Shown: in pieces, positions 11,304 to 23,751 of the stretch
Position numbering within the stretch: the stretch's first letter is position 1
Layout of the letters: the number at the start of each line of letters is the position of its first letter
Assembly: GCA_032871835.1 (NCBI GenBank)
Contig: CM065296.1
Coordinates: forward strand, 116,198,146-116,262,145
DNA from: Dipteronia dyeriana
Lineage: Eukaryota > Streptophyta > Magnoliopsida > Sapindales > Sapindaceae
DNA length: 64,000 nucleotides
Reading direction: 5' to 3'
Notes under the pieces: model-generated
Seen by the model: only the letters and a program-made list of their open reading frames with translations
Database searches by the model: none
What the model was told of the DNA's origin: nothing
Program-made: the position numbers and the translations under genes

Positions 11304-12906
11304 GTGGGTTTGTGGTTGGTGGGTCCAGTCTTATAAAGAATAATATTCAGAGCGCATGGTGACTTTTTTTTTTTTTTTGCCTTTTTAGACATCAAGACAT
11401 TTTATTTATTTTTCCGTGAAAAAGGGACATGAAGACTATTTTTAAGGCTTGATACAGTCGTGAAAGGTGTGCCTTAATCTTTTTCTTCGTTTTTATTTTT
11501 TCTCACCAGCTAACTATTCAGCTATAAAACTAATTATATCCCAAAATATTTATGTCACATAAGTTCGCATCCATATAAATACATCAATTTTAGTGTAGGT
11601 GAGTTGTGGATTTACCTATTTCGATTTAAATAAAAGAGTTGAAATCAATCAATCACATTCATATAAAATCTATCGTGTATATTGCATCGATTCCATTGAG
11701 ATGAACATCATATATATAATTTATTGTTTTGATGTATTCACGTATCATTACAACTATATATATATTGTTTTGTTAGGGTAAGATTATCTCCTACGGTGCC
11801 TCTTAAAGATTTCTTTTAGCTTAATTAATAGAGAAACTGTATTTTTAACGTTCCAATAGATCCCTTAAAAATTTCTTTAAATATGTTTTGGTGGAACTTA
11901 CTCTTTTAATTAAGTGATGACTTTAATTAAGTGGTGACTGCAACATTTGAATGAGCTTTACATATTTAAATTTATTTTATTATTTGAAAAGTATCAAATG
12001 TTTAACTTTTAAATCTGAACGGTTCTTTTATTATTCAATGAGTAATTTGTTTTACAATAATAAATACAAAGTAAAACATCATAATAATAATGAAGGGGTC
12101 CTTTAAGGGATGACCCCTTACAATAACATTCACTTTTTATCTAAGAGCATCTCTAATATAAATATACGTTTGGAAAAAATCGATTGTCACATAAAATAGA
12201 TATTTAAAATGTTATAAGAACTCTTTTTAGTGTAATTATCTAACTTCAATATGGAGATGATGTGGCAAATAAAATTTTAGAGAACATGGTGTTTGGTTTC
12301 TAACTCTAGAAACCCTTATATAAATGTTGATTATGATTTCTAACTATTTCCATAAATAATATTAAAATTAAAATAAAATAAGAAAGATAATATAATAATT
12401 ATTTTATTATGATTGTCTATAAACTTGATTTATATTTAACTTTATATAATTGTATTGGAGATATGAATATGTATGTATTTTTTTTTTATATAAATCTATA
12501 ATAAATAAAAATAATAATATAATATTATTTTAAAACTAAAAAATATATATTTACATTCAACATCGATCACTCTGACATCAACTGAGACGCTTTAAATCAA
12601 AAGCGACATACTTTTTTTCTTTTATTGAGTTCTCGACCTCCACAACCTTTTGAGGAAATGCTTCACTTTCTTTGTCGCCCTAGTATTCCTGTGCCCACCT
12701 GTTGATTGTATATATAATTATATACTAATATTTTCAATAGGGTATATATAAAGGTAAAAGACACGTTTTACACTTTAAATGATTCAATTTCTTTGAATGG
12801 TGGCCTTGTGCGGAATTGTATATCATGAAAGTTGTTGATGTCAAACATTTGGTTCATTACTTCATTGAGTCTCGTGATTTTATCTTTACAGGGTTAACAA
12901 ATATAT
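11304..12906. other. AOS promoter side and AT-rich intergenic DNA
   Basis: No gene is visible. At 12095-12122 there is a small inverted repeat (aaggggtc / gacccctt). The stretch 12143-12465 begins 'agagcatctctaat' and ends near 'tattggagat', reminiscent of a decayed MITE, but the ends are not clean. The last 57 bases (12850-12906) are the left part of a tandem-repeat unit that element A interrupted. Confidence 0.4.
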
Positions 12907-13799
12907 TGTTGACGTTGATTTTTAGATTGGATTGGATTGAATCAGAAAAGTCAATAAGAATTAGATTTCAGTTGTGTTTGTAAAGAGATAGAGAAGGATA
13001 AATAATCGAACACGAATATTTTATGTGGTAAAACTCCGATGACCGGAGAAACGTACACGGGTGGTTAAATGATCAATCTAACCAAAATCCACTATGAATT
13101 TGGAATGTTACAAGCTCTCGATCTCTCTTTTTCTCTCTGTATTCTACTTATGATTGTTGTGTATACTCTTGTCTATATCTCTTTTCGGACGAGATTATGT
13201 GTCTATTTATATGTGTATAAAATCCTAATCTGCTTTGTACAGGTAATAAAAGATCTTTGCATTTAATTGTGATTTGATTTCTTGTTTGAAGTAGATTGTC
13301 TTCTTTTCTGTTTCGGAGTCTTGTATTGAAACCGAATGGGATTCTAGTATTGCCGTCCAATTTGGACTTATTTCCTTATATAAGAACGTAGTCTTTTTGA
13401 GGAAATAGAGGTGTTCTCGGATAAAGAACCCTTTATGCTTGACATTCTCTTTCTTCTTTAGAGTCTTTGATAACGATCCTTGCGTGACTCAGCTTGTGAA
13501 CTACTTGCTAGGCTTCCTACTCGGTTGTCATGCTTATCCCGAGTAGGATATGATGCGTGCTGGTCCCGAGTGACGTCTCATGATCCCGAGTAGAAAATGC
13601 ATTCTGCTTGCCCCGAGTATGTTTAATTGATGCATGTCTTGTTTTAATACCTGTCTACTCGGGCATCTTCTCTTCAATGATGCCTTGTATGACGTTTCCT
13701 AAGTGCCTATTTGGATGTCCACCTGGCAATTTTATCATCTCTGACAATTTTATCCTCTCTGACAATGACGTGTACGTCTGGTAAAATTCACATACGACA
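12907..13799 (-). repeat. 3' LTR of element A
   Basis: It is 893 bp, runs TG to CA and matches 23752-24617 over its length. It differs from the other LTR mainly by transitions and by a duplicated piece near the outer end ('ctctgacaattttatc' twice at about 13738-13768). A TATA-like TATAAATAG lies on the minus strand at 13203-13211. Confidence 0.9.
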
Positions 13800-14292
13800 A
13801 TACCCCCTTAAAATATTTTTGTTGAACAAGGTTTCTTCGGGCAAAAGTATTTTAATTAATTTTCAATATCCTTTCAGTTTACGGGTTGACGTCTTGTCAT
13901 GATGGTGTGTCATAATGGTAACCCTGCAACTTCGATTCATCCCCTCACGTGAGATCTTTAATGACAGCGACGTTTTGAAGTTCTGACGGCTGGGGCTAGT
14001 TATTGTTTTGACACGTGTACTTTACCTCTTCATTTTTTGAGGTTATTTAAGAGAAACGACCTATGCGTCTTCCCATGGGCCGCCTACATCATCAAACCTC
14101 GTCATCATTACTTCCCGCCTTGAAAACCTAGGGTTTCGTGCCGTTTCCTCTTTAAATTCTTAGTCTTAGGTTGTACTAGTTCATTTGGAACAATTTGCAG
14201 CATAAAGAACTTTTATCTAACCCAGATTTTTACACATATTCGTGACTTTCTGTTGAAGATCTTATAAATTCTTTATTCAAGGTTAGTTTCTA
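13800..14292. other. polypurine tract and leader of the antisense gene in element A
   Basis: Next to the LTR the minus strand reads aaggggg (plus 13803-13812), the likely polypurine tract that primes plus-strand synthesis. The rest is noncoding and leads into the plus-strand antisense gene at 14293; 'cctagggtttcgtgcc' near 14125 and the pyrimidine-rich block after it look like a plant 5' leader. Confidence 0.5.
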
Positions 14293-17120
14293 ATGGAGCC
14301 ATCTTCCCGTCATCGTCTTTTTAATGTCGCTCTTAACGCATTAGAACTTGGGGAGTTCCAGTTAGTTTCTTGTATTAGACGATTACTGAGGGATATCCCT
14401 GTAGATGAACCTTCATTTATAGAAGTTGATATATCGGGACTTCACCCTGACGTCACTTTTAACCCTGTATCGAGTTCATCTAGTTCTGATTCTGATATTT
14501 CTGATCACAGGGTAACTCTTTGTAGGATGGGAAAACATCAAAGTACAAGTGCATTCCGTAAACACAACTCGGGCGATATTCTGATTAGGGAGCAGACCGT
14601 CAACGAGAATGAAGTTGAAGAGGCGTTTAGGGCGTATCGTCTTTCTTTCTCTATTGACCGCCCTAGTGGGTATGACTCTGAACCGAATGTGGTCGGGGCT
14701 GATGAGATAGGAAAGTATTGTTCCCGCTTCTATCTGCCCAACTCGGTCACTCTGATTCCAGCGGGTGATAGAGCTGCGTGGAACCCTCATCCGGGCATAG
14801 TGGCAATCTACGGTTCCATGCTCTGTTGCGGCGTCACTCTTCCTCTTCAGCCTTTCATTGCCTGGTTTCTGGCTGAAGTAGGGATCGCTTCGGCTCATCT
14901 GGCCCCGAATAGCTATAAAATTCTGATATGCTTGTGGAACATGTACAGCCGGATGAATTTGTCGCCGCATTCCCTGAGTGAAATTAGGCACTTCTTCACA
15001 CTAAGGCAGTCTGGCAAGACGGGAACTTACTTCCTTATGTCTAACTAGCTAGATTGCTTGGTCCCTAAAGGGATAATAGTGAGTCAGGAAGCTGATATCT
15101 CTGATGACCCAAAAAAGAGGGGTTTTATATGAGGATTCCCGACATCTAACAAGTTCTGGAAGAACAGTTGGTTTTTTGTCGGAGGGAGTCTCGGGCTCGA
15201 AGTTACTGTTTTGGCTGGGGGTACTCGAACGATGTTGAAAGTCCCCTGTTTCTTCTGTTCCCCCGAGATTTGGAACAAGAAGAAAATCTAGTATAGTGAT
15301 GCGGAGCTGACCAAAATTGCTCGAGCGGGAGTTCGCACTTTGGTGAAAATGAGCAAGACTTAGCTTTTCGTTGAGTCGAAGATGATTGAGTTCGGCTTCT
15401 TCGAAAAGATTTTGGGCCAACGCAGGCAATGTAAGTGATTTTCTTAATCTTTTCCTTTCATTGTTATATATATATATATATATATTGCATTCTAACGCGG
15501 TTCCTTTTTTCTTCTAAGTGTTTGATACGGACGTCGTCTGCAATCTTCAGGCTCACCAAGTGAAGTATATTATTCAGGCGAGTCGAAAAGAAGCTTCTCG
15601 TCAAGGCTATGAAGGCATCGCCCCGACTGAGTCCGATAAGGAGGCCGATGCGGTTGAAGAGTAGATCCTCGAATACGTCCCTGAGGACGTTCAGCCGACC
15701 ACTGGGGAGACTAGTGGTCCAAGTTGCCCGACCGATTCCCAGTTACCTGGCGACAGGCAGAGGCAAAGTGAAGGTCTCGATAAGGAGTCTGCCGAGCGGT
15801 CAGAAGCTGGAGACGGAGGTTATACCTCCACAAGATAAATGCCTGCAGGTCCCGACTTCTTCGAATCTTTCGGGGATGATGTCCAGAAGGACCCCGCAGC
15901 TGATCTCGATTTCCACCATTCTCGGGGTGAGAAGCGGAAGGCAGTTAGCTTGCCTACTTGTCCTCTCAAAGTCCCTCGGGTGGTCTCATTCATCGACTCC
16001 AGTAATGAAGATGTTGTGGATGAGATTACCCCAAGTGTTGGTGTTGGAGCGTCAGTAGATGCGGCTGCTTCAGAACTGAACAGGGATTCCCCTACCCCCG
16101 AGGTTGGAAATCTGGGGGTTGAACCCTCGGGGGTTCCTTCATATCCTTCTCCCCAGGATATGCTGTAGGAGATGTCCTCCGGTCAAGCTTTCATTGACCG
16201 AACGTATTCAAAATGTCTTTAATGGTGCATCTTATGTAAGTTATAGCCGACTTTTTTTTAAAATATTTTGCTTGTTTGCCAGATTTCTAATTGTATTCCT
16301 TTGTAGATGGTGGCCGAATTTGCTGAGCTAATTTAGACGCAGCAACATCAGGCTGATCGAATAAGGCGTCTGGAGGCTCAGCTAAAGGAAAGTGAGGATA
16401 GCCGTGCTCGGGTTGAAGCTGCTTATCAGAAGGAGGTTGGTTCTATACAGGTTTTCACCGACCATTGTCTGGCGAAGCAAATGAAAGCCGACGAGAGGGC
16501 TTCTTCGTTTGAAGAGAGGACAGTATCGCTTCAGAACTTATTGTCTTCTACCCAAGAATCGATGCTCAAGGCTGAACAGGAAGCAGAGCAGTCCAAGTCG
16601 GCATATGAACAGAAGATTGAGGACTTGGAACGCCAAGCTCTGACAGTCGAATCCCGATCGGTTTAAAATATCCCCTGCCTATGATGCCCTTCTCCTTCAG
16701 GAGTTTCAGCATGGGCTAGTTTCAGCCGACAATTTCTTTAAAGTTAAGAATATGGCGATTGAGAAGTCCCGAGCCAATTGGGAGCTATCGATCAAATATC
16801 ATATGGATTGGTCATTGGAATCTCTTCAGACTCAAATGAAGGAATGGAGAGCTTATTGCCGTAACTGAGGCAAAGAGCCCCATCCCATGCATTTGGAAAT
16901 TCCAACGGAGCACTCCTTATGGACTTTTTATGCTACTCATGAGTCGGGCGTGGAAGGTGTGGTTCCTGACGTCGGACCGATCCCAGAGGAAGTTTATAGC
17001 CAGTGGATGGACGACTTAGTTGATGCAATCAGTTGGCCTTCTAACGAGAGTCTGCTTCGTGAATATGAGATGGTGCCGGACCCGAGTATTGGTAAGGGCT
17101 CGAAATCCTCACAACCTTAA
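14293..17120 (+). pseudogene. antisense gene of element A, gypsy-type putative transposase domain plus coiled coil
   Basis: It runs opposite to gag-pol. Exon 1 (14293-15430) begins at ATG and contains a region (about residues 115-240) that resembles the Pfam family 'putative gypsy type transposon', with SVTLIPAGDRAAWNP, YGSMLCCGVTLPLQPF and IRHFFTLRQ. Introns at 15431-15518 (contains a TA repeat) and 16236-16306 have GT/AG borders. Exon 2 is acidic with a basic SRGEKRKA patch and SFIDSSNEDV. Exon 3 is a coiled coil (RRLEAQL, EAEQSKSAYEQKIEDLE). The same exons, phases and motifs recur in element B on its minus strand. Here the frame is broken by stops at 15046, about 15130 and 15662 and by a frameshift after 16666. 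The function is unknown. Confidence 0.7.
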
Positions 17121-17280
17121 TTTTTGTAGAATTGTAGAAATTCTTAGAAATTCTTTGATTCTTTAATTCCTTTGAAAATATTTACACTTTGTAAAGAATT
17201 TGTAACCCTTCTCTAAAATCAATAAAATTCCCAAGTTTTTTCTAAATGATTTTGATTTGCTCACTTGAACTTCTTGATTG

Positions 17281-17570
17281 TTGCCGAGTACTTCATTAAA
17301 CTGGTATGTTCGGATAATTTAACCGAGTATCTTATTAAACCGGTTGTTACCTAGGTAACTTTAATTGCCAAGTATCTTATTAAACTGGCTCTTCGATGTT
17401 CGGGTAACTTAACCGAGTATCTTATTAAACCGGTAGTTACCCAAATAACTTTAATTGTTAAGTATCTTATTAAACTGGCTCTTCGATGTTCGGGTAACTT
17501 AACCGAGTTGGTTAAGTTACCCAAATAACTTTAATTGCCAAGTATCTTATTAAACTGGCTCTTTATTATT
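17281..17570. repeat. tandem array, 90-bp period, between convergent genes of element A
   Basis: The string 'aaccgagt' recurs at 17321, 17411 and 17501, a 90-bp period. Each unit contains two related half-units, one with 'ccgagtatcttattaaaccgg' minus its ends and one with 'ccaagtatcttattaaactg'. The reverse complement of the same half-units builds the 86-bp array of element B at 33346-34060. About three units are present. Confidence 0.85.
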
Positions 17571-18124
17571 AATCTAGTCATCTTAAAACAGGTAAGTTTA
17601 TACTTGTGTTTCAGACTCGGTTGCTACCCGAACATTACATCAAGGCTCACCATGATCATATGTTCGAGTCCTTACACATTACCAAGGACGTTTCCCCAGT
17701 TTTTATGTGCAAAGGTTTACTGAATCGTTAAGCTTTTTTAAAATTGCTTAACACAGCTATGCATTTCACCGGAATTTTTCTCGATAGCGTCCCGAGCTGG
17801 TGCATCGGGTTTGCCTTTTTACGAAGATCATTTGGACCTTGTTCGGCTGACATGCTCCTTTGGGCTTCTCCGCCCATTCGGGATTTAATAATCCTGATTA
17901 TTCTATTTGTATGTTCTTATTATCATGCTTGTCTTCCATATGTTCTCATTATCATTCTTTTGAAAATCCCCAGTTCAATGTTTTTCTTTCGAAAATCCCG
18001 AGTTTGATTTTTTATTCATAACTGTAAAAAATCAATAAAGTTATAAATTCCAGCTAATATTTATCCTAACTAAAGTTGTTCTGACTAGAAAAAGAACAAA
18101 AAACAATTTAAGGATAAATTTTTT
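17571..18124. other. noncoding region downstream of pol in element A
   Basis: This lies between the tandem array and the 3' end of pol. Segments such as 'cgggttgcc/cgtcccgagc' and 'gaacattacatcaaggctcaccatgat' match, in reverse complement, the equivalent place in element B (32783-33345). No coding sequence was seen. Confidence 0.55.
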
Positions 18125-19245
18125 TCAGATATTGGGTATTGCATGGTCGGGGTAAAACCCTCCATTAGGTCGTGCGATCCAATATGCCCCATGGCCAGCT
18201 ATTCCTTCGATTTTGTACGGGCCTTTCCATTTGTCAACCAAGGAGCCTGCAACTTTATTTTTTGTGTTCAATGACACCTTTTTGAGTACCAGGTCTCCTA
18301 GCTGAAATTTTCTGACCCGAACGCGAGAGTTGTAGTAGTGAGCTACCCTTTGCTGATATGCCATATTTCGTATTCAGGATTTCTCCTTTTTCTCTTCTAG
18401 CTCATCTAGAATTTGTAATAGCATATCAATGTTCTATTCTTCATCGTATAGCTTGACCCGGGGTGACGTATATGATATTTCTATAGGAATAACAGCTTCT
18501 GTTCCAAATGCTAAAGTGAATGGAGTTTCTCCTGTTGAAGTTCTCGTTGTTGTCCGATACGCCCATAACACTTCGGGAAGGTTTTCAACCTAGCTTTCTT
18601 TCTTGGCATCTAGCTTTACTTTGATTGTATGTTTGATGATTTTGTTCACTGCTTCCACCTGTACATTTGTCTTGGGGTGGGCAAGTGTGGCACAGTAATT
18701 GGAAATTTTATACTCTTTACATAGATGTCTGAATTTCAAGTTATCGAACTGGGTGCCGTTGTCTGTGATTATAGTGTTTGGGATTCCAAACCTATAAACT
18801 ATATTCGTTTTCATGAAATTTGTGGTGTTTGCTTTTGTGATGTGCACTAATACTTCAGCTTCTACCCACTTCGTGAAATAGTCAACGACTACTATTGCAT
18901 ACTTCGCTCCACCCCCTGTCCCGGCTGGCATTTGGCCGATTAGATCCAAGCCCCACATAAAAAATGGCCATGGGGACGTGAGGTTTCTGAGCTGCTCAGG
19001 GGGCTGTCGGATGTCATTAGCAATCCTTTGACAAGTAGTGCAACTTTCTAAACACTGATGTGCATCTGAGAATATAGTAGACCAATAATAGCATTGCCTA
19101 AGTACCTTGTGTGCCAAACGTTTACCCCCAGTGTGATTTCCGCACACTCCTCCATGGATTTTCTGTAATATCTGATATGCATCTTCCCCTGATGCACATC
19201 TTTAGAGTGTTCGGGAATATCCCCTTCTGTATTGTTCTCCTCCAA
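18125..19245 (-). pseudogene. integrase of element A (decayed)
   Basis: The zinc-binding HHCC segment is visible as HTGGKRLAHKVL and CTTCQRIAND. The catalytic core shows DLIGQMPAG, DYFTKWVEAE, ITDNGTQFDN and the segment around VEAVNKIIKH, the expected acidic triad region (D, D, E). The C-terminal part (18125-18364) has FQLGDLVLKKV and GPYKIEGIAGHGAYW with no chromodomain after it. A stop at 18590 and frame changes at about 18370 and 19200 break it. Compared with element B, the same domain order is present. Confidence 0.85.
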
Positions 19246-19419
19246 CCAATGTGTACCTGGCTGATCTATACCTGATGCGTTTTGCCTGTAATGGATCTTC
19301 CGGGAGTACGCCTTCTTCTAGGAATCTTTTTAGCTGAGTCATCCAACTGTCTGGCGGTGTTCGGATTTCTAAAATTTCCAAGTTTCTTGGTTTAGTTGTG
19401 CTTGGTTTAAGGAGATGTG

Positions 19420-19854
19420 CAACCAGAATAGTCTTTGGCATGATTGTGTTTGTTGCTGATGCTAGCTTGGACAATGTGTCTGCCTTTTCATTCTCCTCCC
19501 TGGGGATCTGGGTAATCTTATATTCTTTAAATTTATGGAGAAGCTGTTTCGCAATGTCACGGTAGATTATCATGCCTTCATCCTTGGCTTGGTACTCATC
19601 CAGAACTTGGTTGACAACTACCTGTGTGAATCACTGAATATCTTAACCTCATCTGTCCCGAGAGCTATACAGACTCTGAATCCAGCTAGTAGCGTCTCGT
19701 ACTCGGCTTGATTGTTGGTTGCTTTAAAGTCGAACCTCATGGCACACTCGACATCGTCTCCATCTGGAGTGCATACTACAATCCCTGTCCCGCTGCCATG
19801 AGTGTTTGAAGAGCCATCAACATACAATTTCCATATGAAGCTTTTACCCAACAT
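19420..19854 (-). pseudogene. second RNase H-like domain of element A
   Basis: The segment LYVDGSSNTHGSGTGIVV, followed by FKATNNQAEYETLLAGFRV, is the start of an RNase H fold distinct from the RNase H that directly follows RT. It lies between RT-RNase H and integrase. A second, 'archaeal-type' RNase H is a known feature of plant Tat elements. A break near 19618 interrupts the frame; the downstream half (REENEKADTLSKLA) lies at about 19470-19570. Confidence 0.7.
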
Positions 19855-19869
19855 CTTTCTTGCTTCTAT

Positions 19870-21511
19870 GTTCGGTTATGTGAATTCTGCTATGAAATCT
19901 GCCACTGCTTACCCCTTGAGAGATGTCCTGGGAATGTAGTGGATATTGAATTCACTTAGCTCGATTGCCCATTTGGTTAATCTCCCTGAAATCTCAGGCT
20001 TCTGTAAAATCTGCTTCAATGGGAAATCGGTAAGAACCTGAATTGTATGAGCCTAGAAGTATGGCCTTAGCTTTCTTACTGCTGAAACTAGTGCCAAGGC
20101 AATCTTTTCTGCCAGTGAATATCTGGTCTCAGCCGGTAGAAGTGCCTTGCTGGTGTAATACACTGGCTTTTATACTCCATCTTCTGTTCTGACTAGAACT
20201 GAGCTTGCTGCCAGTTCTGTAATTGACAAGTACAGTTGGAGTGTCTCCCCCATCTGAGGTTTTGAAAGGGTGGGAGCCTGTCATAAGTACTCTTTATTTT
20301 TTAAGAATGCGTGTTCGCACTCTTCATTCAATTCAAGTCATTTCTCTTTTCTAATTAGTTTGAAAAAGGGTGCACATCTGTCTGTGGCTTTTGAGATGAA
20401 TCTTCCTAAGGAAGCCAGACATCCTGTTAGGCGTTGTACTTCTTTGAGTGTCCTCGGTGAAGTCATTATCTGTAGGGTCTGGATCTTCTCGGGGTTGACT
20501 TCGATTCCTCTTTCATGGACTTGAAAACCTAGAAATCTTCCTGAAGGAACCCCGAATAAACATTTGTTCGGATTTAGTTTCATTTGGTATCTCCTTAAGA
20601 CATCAAATGTCTCCCAGAGATCTGAAGTATGCTTGTCTGTTGTGATGCTCTTGGTCAGCATGTCATCAATGTATACTTCCATGTTCCTTCCTATTTGCCG
20701 TGAAAAGATTTTATTGACCGACATTTGATAAGTTGCTCTTGCATTTTTCAACCCAAAGAGCATCAAAGTATAGCAGTACAAACCCTGATCAGTTATGAAT
20801 GTTGTTTTTTCTTCGTCAGCCTTGTTCATCCTGATCTGGTTATGCCCCGAGTAAGCATCCATGAAACTGAGTAACTCATGGCCTGATGTAGCGTCCACCA
20901 ACTGATCTATCCTCGGAAGTGGAAAACTATCTTTTGGGCATGCTTGTTCAGATATGTGAAATCTACCCACATCCTCCACTGTCCATTCTTCTTTTAGACG
21001 AGGACTACATTAGCCACCCATTGAGGGTAATTGATCCTACGACGAGTAGCTTCCCTACTTCCTGTTTGATTGCCTGACTTCTTTCAAGGTTGAATGACCT
21101 TCTCTTTTGTATCACCGGTTTTACAGTCAGGTCTACTGTGAGATGGTGGGATATTATTCGGGCATCTATCCCAACCATGTCTTCATGACTCCAAGTGAAC
21201 ACATCTCTGTATTGTTTAAGTAGATCAATGAGGCTTTTCTTGACTCTTCCTTCCAGGTTGGCCAAGATCTTGACCTTTTTGTCTGGTTCATCTTCTTTCA
21301 TGGTGATTTCTTCAATCGGTTCAGTTTTGGATTCATTTGGCTCTTCTCTTGGATCAAATTCGAATGATAGGGGCTTTTCGTTTTGACTCGGCTGTGCTAT
21401 AGTGCAAACCTGTTCATTCTTGTCATTGTATACTAACATTTTAGCTCTTAAGGCCATCTCCTGAGATCCTTTGACTACCCCGACTGCATGTTCGGTCGGG
21501 AATTTCATCAT
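19870..21511 (-). pseudogene. reverse transcriptase and first RNase H of element A (decayed)
   Basis: The RT palm is visible: DAYSGHNQIRMN, FGLKNARATYQ and the catalytic YIDD box in MEVYIDDMLTKS. Upstream (21005-21511) lies the spacer and RT start with WSHEDMVGIDARI and VIQKRRSFNLERSQAIKQEV. The thumb/connection continues as RRYQMKLNPNKCLFGV and GIEVNPEKIQ. Stops at about 21003 and 20337 and shifted frames over 19870-20337 (RNase H) disrupt it. Confidence 0.85.
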
Positions 21512-21652
21512 TAAGGCATAAGTGGTCGTCCTAATAGTGCATTATATGGCCAATTCTTCAAGTCTACTACCACGAAGTCGAGCAATAAAGTTCCCTGGCA
21601 ATGTGCTAATCCAATCTTTACAGGTAACTTCACTGTCCCGAGTGACCCGACC

Positions 21653-23702
21653 TCAACTCCCTTGAATCCTCTGAGGGGGGGTATGAAAGGGTTGTAGGTC
21701 CTTTCGGTCTAACCTGAGTTGATCATAGACGGCTACATTGAGGATATCCGCTGAGCTTCCATTATCTATCAGGATCCTCCTGACTTCCCAGTGACCAATC
21801 CGGGCATTTATGACCAATGCGTCATTTGGCCGAACATCATGTAAGTCTGCTTCTGTGAATGTTATTGGGTCCCATCCTTCCTTTACCCTCTTCGGGTCTG
21901 GCTCGATCGAGTTTACATCAAAGTTAATCCTTGCTTCTACCGTTTCTCTGATTTTCTGAGTTCGTTCTCGGTTACTTCTTCCTGTGGATGGTCCTCCAAA
22001 GATCGTGTGTATTACTTGATTGGCCTCTGGACTGGTCCTTTGATTTTGACCAGAGACGTGATCGGTCCTGATCTCTTTCTTTGCTTCTGATTTTTCATCC
22101 GTTCTCAAAATCATATCCTGTAGATGTCCTTTCCGAATGAAGGTTTCTATGTAATCTCTGAGCTGGCAACATTTGAAGGTCTCATGACCGGTTTCCTTAT
22201 GGAACCGGTAGTATTTGGTTGTGTCTCGCAGAACAAACTGAGATTGACGGCGTGGCTCTTGTACCATATTCTTTGTTTCCAGAATGGCCAGGATTTCCTC
22301 CTGTTTTTTTCGAAGAGGGGTGTAATTGGTGTATCTACCTTAGTACTTCGGCATTACTCCCATTACCCCCATCCTTGCTTTTTTCTTTACCATTTTCCTT
22401 TTGTTTTCCCTTCTGGTTCTGGCCCTTAGACTCGACATCCTTCTGTTCGGGTTTTCCTCCATGCATATAGCACCCTCCGGTGGCCAGTTCTTCTTCTTCG
22501 GCCAGTGCATATCCTCTTGCCATATCCACCATGTCTGTATATCTGGTCAGCCGGGCTCTCCTTAAATCAAAAGATAGCTGACCATTCTGCAAGTTATTGA
22601 TGAATGCAGCAATTATTGCTTCATCGTTTGCACTGCCAATTTCTGACACTGCTTGGCCGAATCTTCCCAAGTATTTCTTCAATGACTCATCATTCCCTTG
22701 CTTTATTTTAGAAAGGTGAGCTACTGACTTTTTCCTGTGAACATTACTCAGAAATTGTCTTGAAAAGCTCATGCTCAGTTCACTGAAATTTCTGATACTT
22801 GCTGGGGGTAATCTCCTGAGCCACCTTGAACCCATATCTCCCAAAGTTTATGGAAAGTTGAGACATAGTAAGGGATCACTGTGGGCATACCGGGCCATGA
22901 CACTTTTATAGCGTCTCACGTGCTTTTTTGGATCTGTATCTTTCTTAAACTGTTCCACGTGTGGCATCCTAAACCTTTATGGGAATGGGGTCCGTAGGAT
23001 TTCCTTGGTGAATAGACTGTCAGGATTGTCATCGGATAAATCATTATACCCGTAACGTCTGAAAAGTGCATCCATTTGACGCCTATTGTTCTCAACTACT
23101 TGAGTTAGGCTCTGGATTATAACATCTCTGTCTCTCACCAGGCTACCCCGACGGTTGAACCGTTGGGTGACTGTCATTCTTTCTAGCTCTTCAATTTGAT
23201 GCTGGGTTTCTCATATGACTCTGTGATGGCGCTTGCAATGGTGCAGATCACTATCTTCTGATAACGACCGATCTCTGTACCGGTCATCTTTGCAGTGTCT
23301 AGCACGTATTGTCTGATCCTGGTTCTGCTTCTAGCGTGGTCGTTCCTCTTTAGGTGTTTCACGTCCAGACTGATTGACTGGGGTTGAGTTCCTTCCGGCT
23401 TCTGGTGTATTTATTTCTGACCCTACTACAACCGAACGAAGCCTTGCCGGTGGAAGGTTAGGAGTTTATGCTTCTACAGCCAGTAAATCAACTCATTTCT
23501 TTGCTGCGTCAACCACCAATTGCTGCAGCACCTCTTGAAAGCGTAGTGTCAGGTCTCTGCTGGTCTGAGGAACTTGCTGGATCCCTGCCAGGAGTGTGGG
23601 TTGGCTCTCCGTGTTTGTAGCAGGATCCCGCGAGGTACTGCCAACATGAAAGTTATATGGAGATCTTTGGCCATTCTCATAATTGCTTCTGCTTCCTGCC
23701 AT
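21653..23702 (-). pseudogene. gag and protease of element A (decayed)
   Basis: The likely start is MAGSRSNYE at 23702, just inside the primer-binding site. The capsid-like segment has SFSRQFLSNVHRKKSV and SFDLRRARLTRYTDMVDMARGY. A short zinc-knuckle-like stretch reads CRFHKETGHET in B and YRFHKETGHETFKC here. The protease active-site motif is ILIDNGSSADIL. Stops or frameshifts at about 23493, 23178, 22977, 22335 and 21653 divide it into five open pieces. Confidence 0.8.
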
Positions 23703-23732
23703 GGTTGTTGATTAAGTCGAAGGTTCGACGCC

Positions 23733-23749
23733 CCCTCATTCTAGCACCA
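23733..23749 (-). other. primer-binding site of element A
   Basis: Two bases inside the 5' LTR the minus strand reads TGGTGCTAGAATGAGGG, beginning with the TGG complementary to a tRNA CCA end. Element B has TGGTACTAGAAGGAGGG at the same place. I do not assign the tRNA. Confidence 0.65.
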
Positions 23750-23751
23750 TT

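Noticed and set aside
14476..14991. 171-codon minus-strand frame opposite the antisense gene of element A
   Set aside because: It is the shadow of the plus-strand frame, which is conserved with element B while this one is not.
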